Positions 16,701 to 28,048 of a stretch of DNA of 64,000 bases are shown here, one piece after another (the first letter of the stretch is position 1; every line of letters starts with the position of its first letter). Source of the DNA: Cheiracanthium punctorium (Eukaryota; Arthropoda; Arachnida; Araneae; Cheiracanthiidae); contig JAWZYV010019552.1 in assembly GCA_038373885.1 (NCBI GenBank), positions 434,001 to 498,000 of the forward strand, in the 5' to 3' direction. The notes beneath the pieces are model-generated. The model searched no databases. It saw nothing but the letters and a program-made list of their open reading frames with translations, and was not told where the DNA came from. Position numbers and translations under genes: made by a program.

Positions 16701-17580
16701 CACACAACTCACAACCCACCCACCAAACCCACAACAACACCCCCAAACAACACCCACCCCCACTCAACCAACACCATCCAAACAACCACAACCACCACAC
16801 CAAACACCCCCTACAACACCAACACCCACCACCCAACACAACCACACCAAACCAACAAACACCCCACACCAACAACCAACCACAACCCACCAACCCCCAC
16901 CCAACAACTCAAACACACCACCCCACAACAACCACCAAAACACACCCTCACCAAACAACCCCACCCAACACCCAACCACACCACCCCAACCACAACCACC
17001 CACCACACACCACAAACCCCACCAACACCCCATCAATACATCACACCACCCATACAATCAAACAAACCCACACCACCAAACAATCCCCCAACCACAACTA
17101 CCCCAACACCCAACCAACCACCCACAACCAACCCCCACAACACTAACAACCCATAACACCCCAAACACACAACCACCCACAATCAACACCACCTCCACCC
17201 ACCCCAAACACCCACAACAACACCACAACCCCACCACAAACATCACAAACCACTCCAAACCACCACCATAAAACACCTCACCCAACCAAACACCCCACAA
17301 ACCAAACACCCATACAACCCAACCCACATCCACCAATACCACAACCCAACACCCCCCAACACACCCCAACCAACACCCCCTACCCCACACAAACACACAA
17401 ACCCCATCCACCCACAAACAACCACCAACCATACCCACCCACAAAACACCCAACAAACATAACCACACCACAACCAAACCCCCACACCACAACCAAAACC
17501 ATCCTCCCACCAAACCCACAACCTCACCCAAACAAAAACCAAACCTCCCATACCCATACCTTCCCTACAATACCACCATC
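13798..17580. other. A/C tract with sparse, rising T and no G
   Basis: The first T on the + strand is at 13,798. Further Ts are isolated and rare to about 16 kb, and reach a few percent by 17.2-17.5 kb. G is absent throughout. A is higher here than farther left, about half of bases in a sampled line near 15.4 kb. The long - strand open frames in this block, rich in Gly, Val, Trp, Cys, Leu and Phe, result only from the missing A on that strand. Their ATG starts are simply the places where a T survives on the + strand. I see no gene. Confidence 0.9.
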
Positions 17581-17660
17581 CCCCCAACTCCAACTCTCAA
17601 AATTATAAAAACCCTAAAATCTTACAACATCCACCAAACATCACAAAAACCTCTCATACA

Positions 17661-17706
17661 TACATACATATATACATATATATATAATATATAAATATAT
17701 ACATAT
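17661..17706. repeat. CATA/TA microsatellite in the G-free zone
   Basis: A run of ACAT/ATAC units passes into TA dinucleotides. It is rich in T although T is scarce just to the left, so A on the - strand has survived here. Confidence 0.8.
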
Positions 17707-17730
17707 CTATCCCCTCACTCACATCCCTTC

Positions 17731-18095
17731 TCAACTCAATCTCACCCAATTCACACACATACACCCCCCCTACTCCCTCCCTTACAATCAAAATTATATA
17801 CACTTCCAACACTAAAAACACCTTTCACCTCCCCTCAAACAAAACCAACATTCACATTTTTCCCAACAATCCCTATCTCACTCTAAACCCCTTACCCAAC
17901 TCAATCTCACCCCAATTTACACCATAACACCCCCCCACACCTCCCTTACAATCAAAATTATATACACTTCAACACTAAAAACACCTTTCACCTCCCCCCA
18001 AACAAAACAACATTCACCATTCACATTTTCTCCCAACAATCCCTATCTCCTCTAAACCCCTTATCCAACTCAATCTAAACCAAATTACACACATA
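17731..18095. repeat. Tandem repeat, unit about 164 bp, roughly 2.3 copies
   Basis: The word beginning CTTACAATCAAAATTATA occurs at 17,781 and again at 17,945, a period of 164. A second landmark (CCAACTCAATCT or close variants) recurs near 17,733, 17,896 and 18,067. No unit contains any G on the + strand. Between units several substitutions are T against C, with a few indels and a few A/C changes. This is the only clear tandem array I found inside the depleted region. I do not recognise the unit. Confidence 0.8.
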
Positions 18096-19206
18096 AATCC
18101 AACAACCACTCAACCCCAAACAAACCATAATTACCATCACAACCACTACCTATAACTTCCTACTCTATTCTACCACCCTCACAAAACCATACACCCATCT
18201 AAAACCCATAATACCACCTCCAAACCTCACACATCCACTAAAACCAACCACCACCAACATCACACCAACACATCAACAACATCCAACACCCCACCCCAAA
18301 TCCACCAAACCATTCAACCAACACACCCACTAAAACAATTCCACCCAATATCCCTACCACCCCACCACACAACCCCCAACCATACAACAATCAAACCACT
18401 CCAACCCCACAACAAATCCACCCTCCCACCAAACCACCACCACCCCAAACACTCCACAATCCCATTCACCACTACAAACAACCCTACAAACAAAACCACA
18501 CCCCCAAACCCTAACCACCACACATAACCCAACTCCCAACACACTAAACTACACTACCCCAACTAAAACCAACACCCTCCAAAACCAAACCCCCACACTA
18601 TTAATCATCACCAACATACCACACAACACTTCATACAACCAACAAACACACAAAACCACACCCCACCCACCCCCTCCCCATTAACACATTCCAAACACAC
18701 AAATTCCAACATACCCCCCAACTACCCCATACACTACATCTACATTCTCCACACTTCAAAACACACATACAAACACATCCCACCACACTACCTCATCCCC
18801 ATAAATATCACCAATAAACAACCACCCATATACTCAAACACAACACATATACACACTCTTACCACCCAACCACCAATCTCAACACCACCCCAAAACTTAA
18901 AAACTAAACAACACTACACCTCCAAACATTCATACAACTCTAACACATAACCCCTCACCACACACCAAAAAACTCACAACAATCAACCACCAATCCACCC
19001 CCACCAACCAACATAAAACCACCAAACCAACCTCTTTCATCACACCTACACACCATTCTTACACTAACACAAAATCTCCTCTCACAACCAACAACATCCC
19101 TACTCACCCTTCCACCCCCACCCATTTACCATATTTACTAACCCCACCTCACTATACCTTACCTCTATTTCTACCACATCAAAACACCAACCAACACACA
19201 AAACAA

Positions 19207-20350
19207 GATCTTCTCTCAACCAATACATCTCACAATTCCGATCATAAACCTTCCTTCCCAATACAACCCTACCCATCACCCAAAACTAAAACACTCACAC
19301 CCAAAAACATCCCTAAAATAATATCAACCCCATATAACTAAACAAAAATTACAAACAAATCCAAATTATAACTCATAACATACAAACTAAATACTCCACT
19401 CCCCCTCCACTATAAACTTTATACCTCCCACAAATCACCCAAAATCATCAAAACCCAAATTACCCCCAATCACTACCCAACTAACCGCAATATCCTAAAC
19501 ATCCCCTTACCTTACACTCCCTAACCACACATCCCCCAATGTCGCTAAATAGTATAAAATCCTTACACAACAAACCCCTCTCCTCCATCATAACCAATGA
19601 CTGGTAAATAACTCACTTACCCTTATAACATCCTCCTCCAACCTTATAACCCAACTCACACACTCCCAACAACTCCATTCAAAAAATTACTCATATACTA
19701 CTAAATAATTTACCCACAACCCATAACACTTCACCTACACAACCCAACCGACAACACTTACCTATACACACCATTACAACTTGACACCAAAAACATACAA
19801 ACAAATAAACAAATAAACAAATTAAATAAAAATATCAAAAAATCACTAACACAACATATCTACTAACCTTCATAAATCCATTTTTCATAATTAAATACCA
19901 ATCTACAATACACATATACACTACAACAACAACACATATAACATCAAAATAATTCTACATAACAAAATTACCAAATACAAACTACCAACTAAAACCATCC
20001 CAAACAACTAAATACATAACAAAAACAACATTATCCCACCCACCGCTACCTCAACCCCCCTCCCTATCTACATCTTTACTTACTCAAAATATCAATTCAT
20101 ATCAAAACAACACACCTCCCATCACACTAAATAATCATCATACTAAAATTAATTCCCTATTAAACCCACTACTACATTTAACCAATCTTAACCACAATCA
20201 ACCAAAATTACAAAATCCACACCTCCTCAACCCACCACCGCCCAGACCACTCACACATACTCCTGACGCTCATATACACTTTCCTTCAAATGATTCATAA
20301 ACCCCTTATAAAGTCGCTCACTATTCAGAATCCATAATAACAAAACTTCT
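19207..20350. other. Transition zone where G reappears
   Basis: The first G on the + strand is at 19,207 and the second at 19,240. I count about 20 Gs from there to 20,340, then G becomes ordinary within a few tens of bases (20,358 onward). Eight of the roughly 20 retained Gs follow a C, that is, lie in CpG. T is about a quarter of bases and A about 40%. No gene or recognisable element was seen. Confidence 0.85.
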
Positions 20351-22814
20351 ACTCCCCAAGTAAAACTAATAACTCGAAGCATGGATCCGCTATATTTGTG
20401 ACGATTTCAATCATGGCAAATATCTGTATCACGAGCATTTTTAATATGAGTTATTTATTTTCATATATTCCTAAACTTACAATAATACATACTAGGCACG
20501 ACGTTGGGAAGGAACTTGACACTTATTCATGCGAAATTATAACCCATACATATCACAGTGAAACCAAGCATATTCCATCATTCTTCGCGCTCACACGCTC
20601 TTAAGGTGGAATTTAAGAAGTAGCGCCTACTCACACTCACTCACCCTCTATACCTCGCTCTCAGCCATTAATTCATCAGACAGTATTATGTACTGTCGAA
20701 GCTCCGCACTTTCACACCCACCTTACGACTAACAATATCGCATTGACACTGAGGGCTCCACATTCCCCCTTGGACCGTGTTCACTTCCCAATGACCGATT
20801 CTTGCATTATCTCATTCGAACTCACTAGTTTGTACTCTGAAATTTCTTTAGAACCATATTTCGAGGCGCTCAACACTTGGCAAGCTAAATTAGAATTTTG
20901 CCGATTAACAACCCCCTCCATCTTTCTTCGGACAATCTTTTCTACAAATATATATTTTCTTTCTTTGCTTGGTGACATCGTATATAAAATCCAGGAAGTT
21001 GTTTACAAGTTAGTTCATGCCTTTTTCATGCTCTCCATTTAATATTGATGCTATTCGTGTTTTATGCAAGCAAATACATGTCTCCTTTCATAGCTTATTT
21101 AATCACGCTTATCAATAATTGTAATCTTAGATTTTCATATTTACTCATTTCGACTAAGTATTGAGCAGGGTAAAAAGCAATTCAAGAGATATAGCTTATG
21201 CTCTGTGAGCTAACAAAAATTATTCTTTGGACTGCAGTCATCTTTGTGGCTTATGCTGTTGATTTTTCAGTCTAGAAGTTTTTGGCCTGTTCTATCGTTT
21301 TTAGGAACAATTTCTGAGAGCTGTGATGTAAGTTTCTGTAAAATTGAAAAATAAAATTCATTTTGAGTTTCTTATAAATATTCCACCTATATAAAATTAG
21401 GTTCTTAGACTAATTTATATAAGACTCTTTTATATAAGTCTCCTTTTATTAGCTTTTTTGTCACGTATATCAGTATTTGGCAATACTGATTTTCTATACA
21501 ATGTCTGTTCGGAGTAGTCAACGTACTGCTAGATGCACTAGGATTTCCCAAATCTCGGGGGAGCTGTTCGCGACTCCCCTAAGTGGAGTCGCCATGCTTT
21601 TATGACTCGGTTGTCGCGCCAGACCGCTTTTGAAGGAAAATATAGTAACCTTTTTCACGTTTCACTCTTGCCTGACGACACATTTCGCTCCCTTTTCCTT
21701 GGAAAGAAACATATCTTTTATTTCGTCAGGGCTTTTGTATCGCAAAGCTACAAAAAAACTGGACGTCGGGTGAAATTCACAGCAGTGTTAACTAATGTTT
21801 GAGGAACACATGCATTAGAGGGAAGACCTCGACAATAGGTAATTGCTTGACGGGCCTTCAATCTGACATCGTGCTAAAATCATTTACTGATCTTTAAGAT
21901 GTCACGTTTTCTTGATGAAGTGAAGGGTGAACATTTTGAAATATGACAAAATGACTCTCCGACAAGTGATATATACAAGAAAAAACGTTATCAATTTTGG
22001 TTTGTTGTGATTGTGCGTTGCTCTCATTCGCATATAATTTTCGTGTAACTGTTAAACGCCAATTTGTATCCACAATTACTGCTGTGAAGTTGGATTTTCT
22101 TCACTCTTTTGCAGAAGAAGACACAAAAAGAGCTACTTACAAATTAGGAGGTCTAAGATGAATAGTGGTTGGTACTTTGACCAATTTCTCGCCAAGGAAT
22201 AGCAAAATATGTCAGTCAAATTTCAACCACAATCTATCTATTAAAAATCAATACGCTATTAAAAAGATATCAATTTTATATAAATCAAGATTTATTTTTT
22301 TATTATTAATTTATTTTTTTATATTGGTCAAAAGTGGAAGATGGGGGGGGGGGTGCGAAAGTTCTGAAAATTCTAAAAGGGGTCGCTATTGAAAAAATGT
22401 TGAGGAACCCATGCACTAGAGAAATCACTTCTTGTTTTTGTGAGTTGACAGAATTACTATCTCGACCTGAAACTCCAGCATTTGTTAATTTTATGCTGTT
22501 ATTTAGAAGGTTTATTTATATTATATTACTTTAGAAAAAACAATTGTATTTGTAATAAATCTCCACCACCACAAAGTTTTGGAATGTCATAATCTTTGTA
22601 CCATACTGGATATTATCTCCAGACGCATTTTCAAGCTGACAGTTTTTCTCTTTGTAGTTGACTTCGGGGAACTACGGACGCGATTGGACGAGGGACTGCG
22701 AATACCCTCGATTACTCTTGCGACATTTAGAAAGAATATGCATTGACATCACTGGTTTTAATCTTTGCCTTACTTTTCATGGTCACTTTTAAAACCTATA
22801 ACTGGCAGGGTTGT
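20351..22814. other. AT-rich non-coding matrix next to the boundary
   Basis: This is ordinary four-base DNA. Open frames are short (99 codons or fewer) and show no recognisable protein. The part near 20.86-21.05 kb is a diverged copy of a module also seen near 48.6-48.75, 51.69-51.79 and 57.90-58.04 kb; the shared landmark is a phrase like CTTGGTGAGATCGTA followed by TAAA. An 8-bp hairpin lies at 21,570-21,592. No gene is supported. Confidence 0.6.
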
Positions 22815-23385
22815 CCGCTATCGGCCAACACCAACTCTGACGTTTGCTGTTGCAGTCACTAAGAAAAGATTCGATTTCTATAAAAATAGTTGCGGGTGAC
22901 AGAGATTACACGTGATCTTACTTTTAGCACGTCGCCTTCGCAAAAACCTCGGTCCGGTTATTTTTACAGATACTGACGTTTGTCGAAAAATGGGAAAGAA
23001 CGCGAGAAACAGATGGATAGAGACTGGCCCACCATGCCTGAAAAAGGGCAGCGTTGCACAATACGCTAATTATACAGCAAGAGGGCGGCAGATCGGAAGT
23101 TACATTCGCGTGCCACAGTTCGAGAGGACCCTTTTTGGCACTGACATCTTCTAGACAACATGATAAGAATAGTGCGAACAGGCTGGGTAAGACTTGTGCC
23201 CAATGCTGAAAAAGAGGGTAGCGGCACAGCAGCATAGTCTGTAAAAAAAAAGGGGTTCCCTCACGATAATGTGCATCAGGCGATGAACGTTCCGATCGTC
23301 CGCCCTTTGCTGGTCGTTAAGTCGAGCGATGGCACGGCTGCCTTTTATATTCAGGCATGCGAAAGGAGATTGCGCTGAAAGGGTC
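22815..23385. mobile_element. piggyBac-like MITE, copy 1 (degraded)
   Basis: The order of landmarks matches the copies at 31.7 and 58.5 kb: CCAACTCTGACG near the left side, a segment with TTTCTATAAAAATAGT, a central region with GATGAACGTT and GATCGTCCGCC, and GCGCTGAAAGGGTC at the right end. The right end corresponds to the GGGTTAA end of the other copies but the TTAA has decayed. Two short open frames crossing it are accidental. There is no transposase, so it would have depended on one in trans. Assignment to piggyBac rests on the TTAA and CCCTTT-type ends of its relatives. Confidence 0.65.
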
Positions 23386-26300
23386 AGAACAGCCTTTCTC
23401 TAGTCTATAATACTTAGATTTTTTTTATAATTTTGTGATTGATTCAACCAGCCCAGGGGCAGTAGAACCTTAGTGCGGGGGGGATAGGCGGGGGCATAAA
23501 CCACCCCATTAAGATTTTTGCCATACCAGTAATTGCATAATTCTTCACTACATAATCACACACAGCATACTATATATGAGTTCTAAGTAGTCGTAACCCC
23601 CCCCATGAAAAAATTTTGGGCTAAGACCCTTGAAAACCGGACACGGTCAGCACTTTTTTGATTTACTGAGAACGCTTTTCTTATTTCATGTTCGAGCTTT
23701 TAGCTGCTTTGACGTGTTTATCAGGAACGGAGTCCGTCACAGATCTCACATTGTTGTTTTATTGTTCTTTGAAAGAACTGAGCTCAAATTCTCCAGATCT
23801 AATCTGTTAGCCCTCCTTGGCAATGCTAAGTCAGAACTACGGTAGAATCTACAGAATCTTTTTCTCAAAAAAGGTATTTTCTTCTTCGAATACGTGAGAT
23901 CGTAAATGGAGTATGAGTTGTTAGACTTCAGGGGTATTTTATGTCTCTCCTTCTTGTATTGTTGTTACCTTAAAGTTAGTGGATTTTAGATTAGCAGTTT
24001 TGCTTTCTTTTTCGCTTTTGTTGCCACATTGTAGGCAAATGTATGACGTAGATTAGTTTTATATTATTTGTGATAGGAGCATTTCTCGAACGGCAAAGAT
24101 GTTACTCGAAAAAATCCTCGAGTCTTCTGAGATGTTACATTATTTATTTTCGGTTGCTTTCTTTGTCCTTATTTCATATTTACAATATTCCCTATTTTTG
24201 CTTCTTTGACGTTTTCTGGAACTATTTCGTGAGCAGTGCTAGTTCCTTAAACAAAACTAATCCACGACAACCAAAAAGAACATTTTTTTTTCATATTCAG
24301 TATCTGCAATATTGCTTTGACTTTTTATAAAAAGGGATTTTTTTGTATGTTGGATGTTAAAGAGTCTATAACTACTGCCCTAAGTAAATTTTCAAGGTTT
24401 TACTCAGTTTTTACAAAGTTCTCCTTCCGTTGTGGCCGAGTTCACAGGTTCACTATATACTTAAAGTCATTTTTTCCATAGTCAAGATCTTGCGGTCTAT
24501 AAGCCACGAGATGGCTTTATAATTTTATGTGCATCCAATTGCTTGTCGTAGTCAATTAAGACATTGCGAAATTGAGGCTGTGGTTTATTGAAGTAGGATA
24601 AGTTTGTTATTTCCTGACTTATCGGTGCACTTTATGTATCTGAATGTCTGTGGGCACAGTGACGAATGAATCGATTTTTCACTGTTTAAGAAAGGAAAAT
24701 TAATGTGTATTAATGATAATTTCATAAGTTATCGTATCAACGAACATATGAGTTTCAATCTTTTTTATGATAATCTATGAAAACATTCAACAATAAACAT
24801 TACGATAGCGTATTCTGCTAATCATACTCAGTCATTGGGGTTTGTCCCGGTTGTGCTAGAGATATTGTGCATGCAGGATGAATAAGTGTGGAAAAATTAC
24901 TCTGTTCTGAAAAGTTTTAGACAAGTTTTCCCGAAAATGTGATACTTTTGACATAATTTGAGACTATCAATTATTTGAAGATTTTTTTTATCTTTTTATT
25001 CTTTCTTTCTTTTTTTTTTTCCATAACAAATCTCAGATTTATTTATCACTTACACAAGAATTTTAAGGGAATTCACTATGTTGGGGTTTCTTTTTGTTTC
25101 TGTCTATCGAGACACCCGCTTTTAAAATAAGAAATTGTAGTATGTTACTAGGTGTACTCTTTACAGTCAGCTTATGAGTTCTGCAAGCTCCGGCAGTTAT
25201 GATGGCAGTATCTATATGTTAGACATCATATCTTACTATTCGATATAGATTTTTAAGAATCAAGACTTTTAATCTATTTCTTGCTTTGTTTTAGTCTGCT
25301 GTAGACCTCCCTTCAATTTTCGGTGACCACAGTTTAACAAAAAACTTCTTGAATGTTAATCTATATTTAAAATGATTTAGATGCACTCTGTGTTGTTTTT
25401 GGCCCAGTATAGGCTGGGCATGCACATTTCTTCAGATTTCACACAAGAAAGCGGAATCCACTATCTGCTTGATTCTCTCCAAATTTTAGTACGATTTCAT
25501 TTAAATCATAGGCGTACATTTATTCCTTTTAAAAGCACATCAATCCTTTTTGACATATTTGTTTGCAGCACTTTGTTCTAGTACACATTTTGAAAAAATT
25601 TTTGCAAACCTCTGCTCAACTAATTTGATTACTCTATTTTGGTTGGCGCATTGCTCCATTTCTAATCAGATATTGCCCCATTTTCAATATATATCAATTG
25701 GTTCGATATTTCAAATATCTCCACACCCATACTCTTTTGGAGGGGGGAGGAGGGCCATTCCATTCGAACTTTATTGGGTTTTGTAATATATCCCATTTTT
25801 CCGTAGACGGTTGCTTTTGTAGATTCAACTTTACCTTGTATTGTATTGATGGGTTTTTTATAGTAGTATTCCAGGCTCAATAAGTTAGATAGTGGTATTT
25901 AAATACAAACACTTTTGGTCTTGGCATGGAAAACTCCAAGTCACTTGAACAGACGACGTATTTGGCTGGCTTTAATATTTCTTATTTATTTTGTACACCA
26001 TTGTGCTTATAGGTTAACCTGATGTTGAAGATAAAAAAAGCCCTTTTCAGTCTTCTATTTTGTTGCTGTTTGGACACCTATAGATTCTCTAGAATGTGAT
26101 TGTGGAAGCAATTATGCACCGATTTCCTGATAATTATATAAACAATTTATATTCACTATCTGCTCCCTCGCAAGATGGGATACAGCTGGTCGCGGGCTCG
26201 AAACGATGCATATTTTCAGTTTTGGCAGGACGAAGGCAATGACCGTATATCAGTGTTTTACGAACCGTCTAATGTAGGACTATCCATTTGACCGATTCTA

Positions 26301-26587
26301 CAAGATAATTTTTCTTGCCTTACATATTGCCGTAATGTTGCTCATGTTTATACTTTTGCAAGTATTTGTACTTTATATGAAAGTTTATTGTTATGTATAT
26401 TCCTAAAATAATATTCTCATTTTTTTCCCTATACACATGGAGGTTTCATTGTCGTATTTCTGATTGAATTACCATTTTTCATCGCTTCTTTGCTTTTACC
26501 CTTAGCATTACAGAATATACCACGAAACCAGGTATTCCTCCGTGCACCCCTACTTTTAAGCTATAACCTAAGCGGGAATGATGATAG

Positions 26588-26768
26588 TCGATGTGACACG
26601 AGCCGAAAAATGGGAGACTCGCGTCTCGCAAAATAGCCTAAAAGCTTCGTCTCGTCTCGTCACATATCCCTAATCGCTCGTTTACATAGTTCATAATTGT
26701 GTGTCTGTCTCGCAAAAAAACTGTAATCTCAGTCTGTCTAGCAAAAATTCGTCTCGCGCGTCATGATC
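26588..26768. repeat. Cluster of TCTCG/CGAGA words
   Basis: Repeated CGTCTCG, GTCTCGCAA and GAGACTCG words alternate in both orientations within about 180 bases, next to an ATCCCTAA. The same vocabulary occurs in short hairpins near 34.9, 37.3, 53.64, 56.44 and 62.15 kb. It is probably a degraded relative of those hAT-like miniature elements. Confidence 0.4.
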
Positions 26769-28021
26769 CATAGAAGATAGAGAGCGTTATGCCGACTTCA
26801 GTGTAGTATGTCCAACGTTATTCGTTTCCACTTTCATTTTATTACCTGTTTCATTACTCAGTGACAATAAATTATGAGGAACGCGTTCAACTGGAGCCAG
26901 AAATGTTTCATTCCCATCAATTTTATAGTTCGCAACAAGTTCTGTGACTTTCAGCATTAACTAATATACTAACCTATTGCACTTACAGGTAGCGATTTTT
27001 ATATTACATTAATTCTTATTTTTGCCTCATGTATTTAATAATATGTAAGTCAAAATGACACCTATTATTGGTCAATCTTTCTTATTTTTGAACTTTTGGA
27101 TTATCTCACTTTGACCATACCATGCTTCAGGATTTAGAATTTGTCAGTGAACATAAGAACGTTTTATTCCCGGGTTAGGTCAGAACTGGAGGACAATGCC
27201 ATTTGTTCAATTTGTTTGTTTGTTGAGCAGTTTAAGTTCCGATGGATCTGGACCCAAGTGGTGGGTGACAACCGTGGGAAGTCTTTATCAGGATTCCTAA
27301 CCGAATTTACTCTTAGTTTGATGGAGGAACACATACACACTACCTGTACCGTGCGGTTGAAATCTCGAGCCTTTTGTCTCTCAAAAAAGAGCGTTTTATA
27401 GGGTTCTTTTTTAAAAATTTTATTTAATTGCAGTTTTTCTTCCATGCTTTACAAAAATTGTGACTTCTAAAAGGGAACCATTTATACTCCTCTCAAAATC
27501 TCATTTAAAAAGGTATTAATGGGACCTATCTTTTGGCAGTTACCATTGTCTCTTACGCGCTCAGCTCGATGCTCGACATGTGTAGTAGTGTATGTTCTTT
27601 ATAATGCCGTCGATGTTTCTTAAATATGGATAATCTTACATCCCGATAGTGACCGCGTATTTTTAGTTTAAATTTTAATAAAATTAACTATTATCAAAGG
27701 ACTTGAGTTTTGGTGAATCTCCCTATATCGTCATACATAGGCGTCGTTGCTTGGGATTTTCACGGACAGTCAGTTACTAACACTTCTAAAATTAAAATTT
27801 AGTTAAGTCCTAGGCTCAACATTTATTCAGATATTGCTCAGTTTGCAGTAAACCGTTCCTATGTGGTTATTATCTTTTTTGTTCTGGTGATGTATAGCGA
27901 CTGTACTAAAATTTTTTTGCAGAGGAAGGTGAAAGAATAAATCACTATCAGTCTTTCTTTCAATATTGTACTCGGAACAATTTGACTTAGAATTTGGGTT
28001 AGAATTAATCAGCGTATGGCT

Positions 28022-28048
28022 AAAAAAAAAAAAAAAAAAAAAAAAAAA
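28022..28048 (+). repeat. Poly-A run of 27
   Basis: An uninterrupted A run. It could be the tail of an old retroposed sequence, but I find no recognisable SINE or LINE body directly upstream. Confidence 0.8.

Larger units (their letters stand above)
17581..19206. other. G-free, T-containing zone
   Basis: T becomes common abruptly near 17,580, but G is still absent on the + strand. T is not monotonic: it is about a quarter of bases in 17.6-18.1 kb, falls to roughly a tenth around 18.3-18.5 kb, and rises again toward 19 kb. The block contains a TA-rich microsatellite and a tandem repeat (listed separately). I see no coding region. The short - strand frames here have the same compositional cause as those to the left. 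Confidence 0.85.

Noticed and set aside
13798..18544. Many long - strand open frames rich in Gly, Val, Trp, Cys, Leu and Phe
   Set aside because: They exist because the - strand has almost no A (and no C), so stop codons are impossible or rare. Several overlap in different frames and none has a protein-like composition.
22912..23235. Overlapping frames of 80 and 103 codons on opposite strands
   Set aside because: They lie inside MITE copy 1 and match no protein I recognise.
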